Of a stretch of 64,000 nt of DNA, positions 54,692 to 64,000 are shown piece by piece (within the stretch, counting starts at the first letter, position 1; each line of letters starts with the position of its first letter). The stretch comes from Xenopus tropicalis (Eukaryota; Chordata; Amphibia; Anura; Pipidae): assembly GCF_000004195.4 (NCBI RefSeq), contig NC_030678.2:57505378-57569377 (forward strand), written 5' to 3'. A program made the translations under genes and the position numbers. The notes below the pieces were generated by a model. That model saw only the letters and a list, made by a program, of their open reading frames with translations, ran no database searches and was not told the origin of the DNA.

Positions 54692-55317
54692 TGTCACGGT
54701 CGGCACCCAATACCAGAACAAGTGCAAAGCACCCAGGTCTCGGCTCGTGCTTCACCAGTAGCGTGACCGCCTTTGGCTTCGGGAGGAGCCCTCAGCTACT
54801 TGGATGCCACCTGGACTTATACGAGAGGTGCAGAGCAGGAGTTCTGGCTAGCAATGGGGCACGACTGTATATAAGTCTTAAGGCTGATGGTCACGGTACA
54901 GATAGGAGTAGGCAAATACGTGGTCAAACAGGCTTGGGTCGAGGCGGGCAGATAACTAGGATCGTCAGGCAGGCAATGGGTCAAACCGGGAATCAATCAG
55001 AAGGATGAGGCAGAAACAGTAGTCAGGGACAGGCACGGATCAGGACACAGGAATCAGAATCGTCAAAGCCAGGCAGGGTCAAAAACAGGAGCAACCAGGA
55101 AGCATAAAGCACAATTTACAGGCACCAGGAATAAAACCTATCACGGGCAATGAATGTATGAAAATGGCCCTTTAAATAGTTTAAATTTCGCGCCATTGCG
55201 CGCTGACGTCATGACTAGGAAGGAACCGGCGCATTGGGAGGCCGGCGCGGCGGGCGTCCCCGCTGATGGCGGCACGGCGGGCGTCCCCGCCGAGCCGGTA
55301 AGGCCCTTTTTATTACA
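54692..55317 (-). repeat. Gypsy 5' LTR of copy 2, 626 bp, with 50-bp deletion
   Basis: It is identical to the 3' LTR except for GCTACTTGG against GCTACTCGG near 54800 and loss of 50 bp after CATGAC (near 55215). The deletion removes one CRE octamer and the CG-rich block that follows. The break sits between AC dinucleotides on both sides. Confidence 0.95.
55171..55178 (-). promoter_or_regulatory. TATA-like box of the Gypsy 5' LTR
   Basis: TATTTAAA on the minus strand spans positions -30 to -23 relative to the G at 55148 that begins the primer-complementary 11-mer. The same spacing is kept in the 3' LTR (50214-50207 and 50184). The start site itself is inferred from the self-priming match. Confidence 0.65.
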
Positions 55318-55322
55318 ATCTG

Positions 55323-56880
55323 GTACACACCTATGAGCCAGCCAGGGAAAAACGCACAGGCCTGAACTCCTGCCTGCATAGCCTTGGGAAAAATTTGGAC
55401 TAAGCAGGCAAAACTTGCACATTGCAGCACGCGCTCACTCGCTAGGGTGGCAGGGGTGTATGTGTCAGGAGAGGGGGCCTTCAAGTTGCAGCCCTGGTGG
55501 GCCTATGCTGCCCCAGTCTCATGCTAGTTATCTGAACGTGAATAGGTACATAAATACTATTTGTTATATTTCTGCATCCAAGTGACACTGAAAACCAATA
55601 AAACGGGAAATGTGAAAAAATGTCTCCTCAGGAACAAGCACATGATTTGACAATTGTGTGTGTGTGTGTGTGTGGTGGGGGGCAGGGGCACCCACACTGC
55701 GTTTCTCCCAAATTGTTATTACATTTGTCTAGATGCCCAGACGTGTATCATGTAGCTAACCAGTTAGAAACAACCTGCAATATTGCAAGCGTTATATTTG
55801 GATTGCCATTGATTTCAAAAATACCCACTTGGCATTTTATAAACAGAAGAAGCCCTTTATGGAAGGCACTTTACAGTATTTATTATTTATAGAACAATTA
55901 ACCATTTACTAAATGTCACATTGCATTTCACAAGAAGGTGTTGCTTTCTTTGTCCAGTGTCTCATTGTGTTCAAGGATATGAAAGTGAGTGCAGAGATTT
56001 AGGAGCAGATTTAAGTATTAATTATACATATAATATATGTAAAAAATAAATAATATCAGGTATTCAGGTATATATTATCAGGTAGCTTTGCACAAAGCAT
56101 ATATAATAATTATTAGTATTTGTTTTTGAAGTTGGCTCTGATCTGCAACCTCTATACAGAATGCAAAGTCTCATACTAAGAAGTATAACCTACAAGTTTC
56201 CAACTGCAGATGACAATGTCTCCCAGCATCTCCTAACAGCTTTCACCTATCATAGGATGCTGGCAGAGGTAGTACAGCATTAGATGGAGGAACACAGGAT
56301 AAAGACCCCTATGTTATGAATAAATATAATACTAGAGGAAATTCAAAGACAAAGGCCAAACTCAGTAGGTAACTAAGCTGAAATCTTTCAGCCATTTTAA
56401 AATGTTGAATTTACATGGCTAATTAACAATTAGTTTGGTCGAACAAAAAACAGTGCAGCAGTGAGATGTTTATTAGTCACAAGAATTTGGTAGGATTACA
56501 GTTTTAAAGGTAATAACCGTATGCTTACCTCAAAAACACAGATATTCCATGCAGTTTGGTTAAAGATCTCCAAACTTGGCAATTCAATTAGAGCGTAAAC
56601 ATTTACTAGAAAAATGACAAATTGAATCGTGGTGGTCTGATTTAGGTTGGTTCATGGGGCTGCTCCTTTGGGGCTGTACATTTTCACGTTTTATTCCCTT
56701 TCTGTAGAAACAATAATGAAGGCATGAAACACCAGCACCCAAACAAAATACCTCCCAGCTGTCCCTGGCTAGGGAATCCACTATGGATTCAGGGACTTAC
56801 AGGGTGTGATTTGGGTGGATTAGGCCTGTGGCTGGTAATAACATGGTGTAACTTTGCCACATGAGATAAATGGCCTACAG
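55323..56880. other. Unique sequence with a (TG)n microsatellite
   Basis: A (GT)10-type run lies at 55655-55674. The stretch 56195-56320 contains ACAATGTCTCCCAGCATCTCC and GGATGCTGGCAGAGG, typical of a dispersed repeat end. No gene was recognised. Confidence 0.5.
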
Positions 56881-56884
56881 CTTA

Positions 56885-57510
56885 AAAGTCAGAAATGCTG
56901 GGAGTAGTCTGGGTTGGACTGGGCTGCCTAATGGGCCCAGACCCGACCCCTGTCAGTGCTCCCCCGCCCGCAGGTGTCCCTCCCATCAGGCAGTGGCTGG
57001 GATCCCTGTTAGTGGGGGGGGGGTTAGGGGCGTGGCAGGGTACACATGGGCCCCCTTCACCCCCCAGTTTGACCCTGGGAGTAGTAAAGAGCTACTAATG
57101 CGAAATTCCGCATTACGCCATGCACAAATTTTTCTGTGAAACTGCAGCAAAAATTTGCTGTGCAAATATAAATTTGCTGAGACATAGAAACCACCAAGAC
57201 AAAAAAAATTGTCACGAAAAATGTGGCCGAGGCCAAAAAGTTGCTGCAAAAAAAACCCATTGACTTTAATGCATTTGGAGTGAGAAAAACGCTCACTGAC
57301 AAAAAAGACCCCAAGACAAAAAAGTTGCCAAGAAAAAAACACCCATTGACTTTAAAGCATTTGGAGTAATAAAAATAAGTTGCATGTAAAAAAAAGTTGT
57401 CTATTGACTTCAATGCATTTTGTGAATTTTTCACCATTTCAGGAATTTTTAAGCAGTTTCGTAAATGCTTCTGTGAAGCCAAACAGGACAGATTCGCTCA
57501 TCACTGGTTG
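56885..57510. repeat. Composite of two repeats, ending in a hAT-like MITE
   Basis: 56900-57085 (GGTTGGACTGGGCTGCCTAA to AGTTTGACCCTGGGAG) is a GC-rich repeat with loosely inverted ends. 57090-57510 holds reverse-oriented CCCATTGACTTTAATGCATT minisatellite units and ends AGATTCGCTCATCACTG, matching window bases 1-49. Confidence 0.55.
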
Positions 57511-57637
57511 GGAGGTATAAAACAGCCCTCTATGGAAATAGCCCCAGAATTTAGCAAACTGTTATTGGCTTTTGTAAGAAAAATCACAGATCCCTGGGGA
57601 TATCCAATTGAAGAGAATAGTCCTTCATAGGATAGAA

Positions 57638-60050
57638 CAGTGCTGTCCAACTGGCGGCCCCCCACCTGTCTGGCTGCTTTGATGACTTACCTTTGAGTAA
57701 ACTTTAAATGGTATCAGTACTGAGATTAACTGGCCCCCTGCATGGTTCTCACCTCAGATTCAGGCTGTAATCTCCCTGTATTGGTTAAAAATGTAATCCC
57801 CTGTGTTGTTCGCACCTTTTAATCCCTACATTGTTCACCCCCTGCATTGTTCACACCTCAGGTTCAGCAGCATAGGGTAGGGAGGGTATGGCACACACAG
57901 GTAGGGGAGGTAGAGTATGGCACACACAGGCAGCATAGGGCAGGGAGGGTATGGCACATACAGGTAGGGCAGGCAGAGTATGGCACACACAGACAGCATA
58001 GGGCAGGGAGGGTATGGCACACACAGGCAGCATAGGGCAGGGAGTGTATGGCACACACAGGACAGGCAGAGTATGGTACACACAGGTAGCATAGGGCAGG
58101 GAGGGTATGGCACATACAGGTAGGACAGGCAGAATATGGCACACACATGCAGCATAGGGCAGGGAGGGTATGGCACATACAGGTAGGGCAGGCAGAGTAT
58201 GGCACACACAGACAGCATAGGGCAGGGAGGGTATGGCACACACAGGCAGGGTAGGGCAGGCAGAGTATGGCACACACAGGCAGCATAGTGCAGGGAGGGT
58301 ATGGCACAAACAGGCAGTATAGGGCAGGCAGAGTATGGCACACACAGGCAACATAGGGTAGGGAGGGTATGGCACACACAGGTAGGGGAGGTAGAGTATG
58401 GCACACACAGGCAGCATAGGGCAGGGAGGGTATGGCACACACAGGCAGCTAAGGCCAGGCAGAGTATGGCACACATAGGCAGCATAGGGCAGGGAGGGTA
58501 TGGCACACACAGGCAGCTAAGGCCAGGCAGAGTATGGCACACACAGGCAGCATAGGGCAGGGAGGGTATGGCACACACAGGCAGCATAGGGCAGGGAGTG
58601 TATGGTACACACAGGGCAGGCAGAGTACGGTACACACAGGTAGCATAGGGCAGGGAGGGTATGGCACATACAGGTAGGACAGGCAGAGTATGGCACACAC
58701 ACGCAGCATAGGGCAGGGAGGGTATGGCACATACAGGTAGGACAGGCAGAGTATGGCACACACATGCAGCATAGGGCAGGGAGGGTATGGCACATACAGG
58801 TAGGGCAGGCAGAGTATGGCACACACAGACAGCATAGGGCAGGGAGGGTATGGCACACACAGGCAGGGTAGGGCAGGCAGAGTATGGCACACACAGGCAG
58901 CATAGTGCAGGGAGGGTATGGCACAAACAGGCAGTATAGGGCAGGCAGAGTATGCACACACAGGCAACATAGGGTAGGGAGGGTATGGCACACACAGGTA
59001 GGGGAGGTAGAGTATGGCACACACAGGCAGCATAGGGCAGGGAGGGTATGGCACACACAGGCAGCTAAGGCCAGGCAGAGTATGGCACACATAGGCAGCA
59101 TAGGGCAGGGAGGGTATGGCACACACAGGCAGCATAGGGCAGGGAGTGTATTGTACACACAGGGCAGGCAGAGTACGGTACACACAGGCAGCATAGGGCA
59201 GGGAGGGTATGGCACATACAGGTAGGACAGGCAGCGTATGGCACACACACGCAGCATAGGGCAGGGAGGGTATGGCACATACAGGTAGGGCAGGCAGAGT
59301 ATGGCACACACAGGCAGCATAGGGCAAGGAGGGTATGGCACACACAGGCAGGGTAGGGCAGGCAGAGTATGGCACAAACAGGCAGTATAGGGCAGGCAGA
59401 GTATGGCACACACAGGCAGCATAGGGCAGGGAGGGTATGGCGCATAGGCAGCATAGGGCAGGGAGGGTATGGCACACACAGGCAACATAGGACAGGCAGT
59501 GTGCCATACTCTGCCTGCCCTTAGCTGCCTGTGTGTGCCATACTCTGCCTGCCCTATGCTGGCTGTGTTTGCCATACACTGCCTGCCCTATGATGCCTGT
59601 GTGTGCCATAACTCTGCCTGCCCTATGCTGCCTGTGTGTGCCATACTCTGCCTGCCCTATGCTGCCTGTGGGAGGTGAACCTGGCAGGGGTTTGTTCTGG
59701 GAGTTTGATAGCAGTTGGAAATAGCCATTAAATGGTTCCTAAGGTGTGTAATTATGTGTTGGGGGTTGCTGTGCTATCCACAGGGGAGGTGGAGGCATAT
59801 GGATTTAAGGGTCTGTCTTAATATGACATAATATAATTCTTTCACATATGAATGATGGTTGATATCCCCGCAGTGAGGACCAAGCATTTGGGTTTTTGCT
59901 GCGCAACCACCATTATGATAAAATGTGTGTGGTTTAAAGTGGGTGTGGTTTAAATGGGGGAGGGGTCAAAACTGGCTTCCATTAGTGACCCCCCACCATG
60001 TATGCTAGAGGAATTCTGGCCCTCGGCACCACAGAAGTTGGACAGCACTG
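57638..60050. mobile_element. hAT element (2413 bp) carrying an expanded minisatellite
   Basis: The terminal inverted repeats CAGTGCTGTCCAACT and AGTTGGACAGCACTG are perfect. Flanks GGATAGAA (57630-57637) and GGCTAGAA (60051-60058) are an 8-bp duplication with one mismatch. About three quarters of the element is the tandem array at 57867-59672. The rest has no transposase-like frame, so it is non-autonomous. Confidence 0.88.
57867..59672. repeat. 63-bp-period minisatellite with an inverted right arm
   Basis: The higher-order unit is 63 bp: a 34-bp part (around CAGCATAGGGCAGGGAGGGT) plus a 29-bp part (around GTAGGGCAGGCAGAGTATGG). About 25 units run to near 59500. There the orientation flips and about 170 bp of reverse-complement units (TGTGTGCCATACTCTGCCTG) follow. 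Because 63 is a multiple of 3 and the unit lacks stops, three minus-strand frames stay open for 200-400 codons of CVCHTLPALPVCAIPSLPYA-type text. These are not credible proteins. Confidence 0.93.
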
Positions 60051-60058
60051 GGCTAGAA

Positions 60059-60302
60059 GACTTCTCTGTTGCCAAAATAAAAAAACCAATGAACTTGCCT
60101 GTTTTTTCTGGGAGCTCATATCTCACTCAAAGCCCAACTAAATAGTTTGTCTCAAGTGGAAGCTTTCTATTGGTGGGCTTTACTGGAAAACACAGAAGAT
60201 AAAAACAAGCACTTGCCCATATAAATGCAAGCGGTTACAACCAGAAGTGTTACTCCATGGATGGGAAAACAGAGATTAAGTCTGGGACGGTTCTAGCCAA
60301 AC
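60059..60302. other. Short unique spacer
   Basis: No gene or repeat was recognised. Confidence 0.4.
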
Positions 60303-60850
60303 AAACTGTCAGAAAACCTTCAGCTGGTTATACACAAACATATCTGCTCATTTTGTGAGGTTGGTAAACAGTATCTGATTTTTGGCCAGATATTGGTCAC
60401 ACGGGCCTTTGAAAGTGGCCCATACACAGGCCAATAAAGGTCCCCATACATGGGCAGATCCGTTCGCTTGGCGAGACGAAACTTCTGCGACTTCGGGAAA
60501 TCGCGGCGCCACATATGCCACCCCACTGGCGATTTACATTCAAGCCGGTGGGATGGCATATCGCGTGCGACAAATCTCCCTGTCTACCACGGCCCTTAAG
60601 CTGGCCAGATCCGCTTATTTGTCAAGGTTGCCAAACAGGAAGATCTTTCACTGATATGCCTACCTTGAAGCGGGGGATAGAATGCTAACCCAATCAATCA
60701 TGAAGAAGGTATGCAGGCCATTGGCACAAAGGCAGCATCAATGCCAGATATCGGTCAGGCAGGCCTATCAGATGGCACCATACACAGGCCAAATAGCTGC
60801 TGACTCATGAAGCTTTTATCAGCCTATTTATGGCCACATATAGATTGCTG
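60303..60850. repeat. AGGTGGC-type repeat interrupted by a GGGCTGTGAC-type fragment
   Basis: The outer parts (CCAGATATTGGTCAC, GCCCATACACAGGCCAATA, TCGGTCAGGCAGGCC) match the 40658-40991 family. The inner 60467-60598 part (GCGACTTCGGGAAATCGC, GGCGATTTACATTCAAGC, CACGGCCC before TTA) matches the GGGCTGTGAC family. CAGATCCG occurs on both sides of the inner part. Confidence 0.55.
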
Positions 60851-62226
60851 TAAAAAACATTGGCATTTTATTAAAATTCCACCCATGATCATGGACAATG
60901 TCAACTAATTGGGCCCCTAAATAGAAAGAGTTGGGCAGCACTGAATAATAGATAAAGTGATTGTAGAGCTTTAAGGAATTCAGCTGCCATTAAAAGCAAT
61001 AAATCACAGGATTCCTGATGTTTTCTTTCCATGGTTAAATCCAAGCACTCTGCAAGTCAGAATTAACAAGAAAAATAAGGAACCAAACTGCAGTGCAGTG
61101 TAAATGACCAAACACTAAAAGGGCTAAGTAAACAGTCTGCACAGGAACTGGAAAATATCATTGAAATGGTTCATTTCACTATATCGAACCAGTCGGAAAT
61201 AACCGCACTGAATGTTTTTCTTCAATTTATTTGGATAGGCAATATAATAATAAAATGTATGTATATCTTTATTTATAAAGCGCTACTTATGTACGCAAGC
61301 GCTATAATACTAAAACTCCGCTATGCACAAGGGCTTAGCAAGAGCTAAGAGGGGTTATTTACATCCACAAGTGTCAAACTGGCCACAGTTAGTTGGACAA
61401 AATTCATTAACCCTATCACTGCCGGCCGTTTTGGTCAAAGCCTATTGTATTGCCAGACAGTTTTTGAACATTTTTGCACTTTCACTTTAGGGGCCTTTCC
61501 TTGGGGGGACTTTTAGTTTACCCAGGAAAACAATATATCATTTTTTTCAGGACAATCTAAACTTTCAAAATATGGTAGAATTTTTGTGTAATTCCAATTC
61601 TGTAACAAGATATAGCCTTCTAAATGTCAAAAAGAATGCTGCCAGATGTAGATCAGCATTGGATGGTGGAACGCAGTATAAAAACCCATATTTTATGTAT
61701 AAATATAATTTTTTTTGAGTGGTAATTACAATTACGGCTCATAAACAAAATAATCATTGGTTCTGATTTAGTACACTTGTTGTAACATGGAAAACTATTT
61801 GATTTGGGGTAATGCAATAAAATTAACAGGGACTTACAGGGATAACAGGGTACTATAGTGGGACTCCAACACCCCATACGAAAGAATTAAATTCAGCACC
61901 TTAAAGCAAAGATAAATATGGCAGGTCATTCCACCAATGAGGGTTATTTATCTGAATGTATGGATAGATCAAACATATATTAGATATACATTAAAATCAA
62001 AGAAATTTCTGGACCCACTCCAATATTTTTGTCCTGTTTTACTAATATATATTCAAAAATACTGTTGTGTTATAATGCAATGGCTGTGGCTCCTCCTGTT
62101 GTGATCATGATTACAAAGGTTTTGGTCACTTTTTGAAACACCAGTACTGGATAATCTCCTGTTGTTGGTCTCAGAACTGCTTCCATAACATGATCACTAG
62201 GGAAAGCTGTGCATACACTGCAGTTA
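60851..62226. other. Unique sequence with small repeat scraps
   Basis: 61255-61312 (CTTTATTTATAAAGCGCTAC, ACGCAAGCGCTATAA) looks like a piece of a dispersed repeat. 61625-61680 has CAGCATTGGATGGTGGAAC, like 56275. No gene was recognised. Confidence 0.4.
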
Positions 62227-62234
62227 TGTGCGGT

Positions 62235-62521
62235 CAGGCCTGGATTTGTGGCGAGGCCACAAAGACCCGGGCCTAGGGCGGCACAAGCATAGGGGCGGCA
62301 TGCCGCCCCGCCGCAGGCAAATTTTAACATTTTGCTCCCATACGGAGCAATGGGGAACTCTCCCCACTGCTCCGTATGGGAGATTCAACTTTGGCGCTTG
62401 CGCATGCGCGCTCGGCGGGCGGGGGAAGGGGGGTTCACGCATGCGTATTGGCGCGGCGGGGGGGATAGGGGGCGCCAAATGGGGGTGGCCTTGGGGCGTC
62501 CCCACTACAAATCCGGCGCTG
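62235..62521. mobile_element. hAT-like MITE, GC-rich (287 bp)
   Basis: The ends CAGGCCTGGATTTG and CAAATCCGGCGCTG are inverted. A perfect 8-bp duplication TGTGCGGT flanks it (62227-62234 and 62522-62529). It contains a hairpin TCCCATACGGAGCAATGGGG/CCCCACTGCTCCGTATGGGA. Relatives are at 29725-29910 and 32743-32995. Confidence 0.88.
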
Positions 62522-62529
62522 TGTGCGGT

Positions 62530-63198
62530 CCTGGGTTCCCTGATTGGAATACAATACAAGACATGACCCAAATGCCTGGAAGCCTTGGCAGATTCTCAGT
62601 TTAAGATAAAACTCCCCCACATTGTGTAAATTGACATAACACATGATTGTGTGTAAGGGTCTTAGATAGTTTCATACACTACCAAAAATTGTAAATTGGC
62701 ATTTAAGGGACTCTCTGAACAGAATAACCAATGCAAACATTTTACTGAAATGAAAATCGTTAAAGACTAATTACCAAACAGGACAATTGGAATGTGGTGA
62801 TCCAGCAGGACAAGTCTCCAAAACAAACATATAATGTGGGCTGTAAACACCACAGGGATGGAGAGATTTAAACTGTACACAAGAAGGCATTTGCATGTTT
62901 CTATGTATGTGTGTGCAATTGTGTTTGTGTACATTGGTGTATGTGTGTGTATTTGAGTGTGCATTATCATGCATGAAGTGGGGACATGGCTACCAGTCAC
63001 TGCTGCGCCAAGGGAACCCTGGATCCCAGTCTGAGCTCTTCTGTACTTATTCTGTAAGGAAAGGTTTTAGCTTTTCATTAACTTGCCACCTACATGGAGT
63101 ACTGCAATCAGACGCCATTTGACAGAGGGGAGGCCCAAGATATACGGTAGCAGGATTTGTTGAAAAGTATGGCAAAATTTGAGTGTGGGTAGGGAAGC
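62530..63198. other. Unique sequence with TG-rich stretch
   Basis: 62895-62965 is TG/TA-rich simple sequence. No gene was recognised. Confidence 0.45.
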
Positions 63199-63202
63199 TT
63201 AA

Positions 63203-63691
63203 AGGAGAATGCAAGTCAAAATTTAAAAAGCATACTGCCCAATAGTCCTCCTATTGTTTAGTAAAAACGCCACACTTTTGGCTCACCTAATCAAATACTT
63301 ACTCAGTCACACTTACTCACATTTTCTAGAACAGGCAGCCATCTCTAAAAAGGTATTCTCCCTTCCTTTCCCTCCTTGCTTCATACTGCACATGTGTTTC
63401 ATTCCCTCCCCCCTTCCCTCTGCCAGATCCGCTTCTGATTGGCTGGTGGGCATGTGTAGCTCAGAACAGGAGACAGGATCAAGTTACACACATGTGCATT
63501 GCTGCCGCTGGCAGCCTACAGGAAGGGGAGAGAGATTTCAGTGATGTCACTGTAGGCTTCACACTGCTGTAGGCTGCCAGCACCATATCTCAGAGAAGCA
63601 AGCAGGGATCTGGGAATTTAGATATGCAGTAAGTACTTAAAAAGAATGCCTTTAGACTTACTTTTAATTTATATTAACCTTTCATTGTCCT
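63203..63691. repeat. TTAA MITE (489 bp), intact copy and empty site
   Basis: AGGAGAATGCAAG at the left and CATTGTCCT at the right are loosely inverted ends, flanked by TTAA at 63199-63202 and 63692-63695. It is the reverse complement of 43043-43957 without the foldback inserted there. TTAA at 63637-63640 is the empty target. Confidence 0.88.
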
Positions 63692-63695
63692 TTAA

Positions 63696-64000
63696 GGGAG
63701 TGAACATACATGCAAGGGGCTTTCTTTCTATTTAATGTGTTGGCTGGGTCCCACCATTTAGAGGGCCCAGGTGGTGGTTGAACTAATAATTGGGGCACCT
63801 GGAGGGAGGGCCCCATAGCAACCAATGGCCATAAAGTCTAATATGTCTGCCTAATGATTGGCATCTCTATCCATTAATTTGATTGTCTGTTCCTGTTCGG
63901 CAGTCCAGCTTCTAATAAATTTCTTAATATGGTAACTGGCCAGCCTTCTATGTGCATTTTTTCATACAATCCATATAGTGGACTTGATATTGGTTCCAGC
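63696..64000. other. Unique sequence to the window edge
   Basis: Nothing recognised. GGTCCCACCATTTAGAGGGC and nearby GC-rich text may be part of a repeat cut by the edge. Confidence 0.35.

Larger units (their letters stand above)
49728..55317 (-). mobile_element. Gypsy chromovirus copy 2, near-complete (5590 bp)
   Basis: A complete Ty3/Gypsy structure on the minus strand: 5' LTR 54692-55317, primer site, gag, -1 frameshift, pol ending with a chromodomain, polypurine tract and 3' LTR 49728-50403. A perfect 5-bp target duplication ATCTG flanks it (49723-49727 and 55318-55322). Known chromoviruses with a chromodomain after integrase and self-priming belong to the Tf1/sushi group, and the motifs place it there. 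The LTRs differ by one substitution I can see plus a 50-bp deletion in the 5' LTR. Pol is open throughout, but gag has a TGA at codon 71, so the copy cannot make full-length Gag by normal translation. Confidence 0.96.

Noticed and set aside
54520..55008. 162-codon plus-strand open frame across the Gypsy LTR
   Set aside because: It is antisense to gag and the LTR and recurs at every LTR copy. It is a shadow of the element, not a separate gene.
57835..59609. Long cysteine/proline-rich open frames
   Set aside because: They follow from the 63-bp tandem period, occur in three frames at once, and lie inside a non-autonomous hAT element.

Overview
The window looks like non-coding vertebrate chromatin packed with transposable elements, most likely from a frog (Xenopus-like). 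That guess rests on remembered amphibian repeat styles: dense TTAA-flanked foldback MITEs, hAT MITEs with 8-bp target duplications, Tc1 elements with about 200-bp inverted ends, CR1/L2-like LINE fragments and a chromodomain Gypsy element. I found no host protein-coding exon, tRNA, rRNA or CRISPR array that I can support. Every convincing protein match belongs to a mobile element.

Layout. (1) 1-2440: repeat fragments, a long foldback (180-453) and unique sequence. (2) 2444-11125: a minus-strand Ty3/Gypsy chromovirus of the Tf1/sushi type, arranged as LTR - internal - LTR - extra gag fragment. It is broken by a 914-bp hAT MITE in gag and a 1615-bp Tc1 element between protease and reverse transcriptase. 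(3) 11126-37640: MITEs, minisatellites and LINE scraps between unique stretches. (4) 37646-39715: a decayed LINE on the minus strand whose 3' part holds exactly twenty 41-bp tandem units. (5) 39716-49722: MITEs, including a filled and empty insertion-site pair with the 63.2-kb copy, then about 2.7 kb of unique sequence. (6) 49723-55322: a near-complete second Gypsy copy with 5-bp target duplications ATCTG. (7) 55323-64000: unique sequence, a 2.4-kb hAT element swollen by a 63-bp-period minisatellite that turns round on itself, and more MITEs.

The most interesting system is the Gypsy family, because two young copies support each other. It shows (a) a self-priming arrangement: the 11-nt primer site beside the 5' LTR is complementary to an LTR segment 23 nt downstream of a TATA-like box; (b) a gag-pol -1 frameshift signal, GGGAAAC, followed by a possible H-type pseudoknot, recalling the signal in the sushi-derived host gene PEG10; (c) a Kozak-like gag start one nucleotide beyond the primer site; (d) paired CRE sites inside a 30-bp perfect palindrome in U3; and (e) a Pol C-terminus that reads into the 3' LTR through a 9-codon repeat module. 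LTR pairs differ by about one substitution each, so both copies, and the transposons inside copy 1, are recent unless gene conversion has homogenised the LTRs. Both copies carry disabling lesions.
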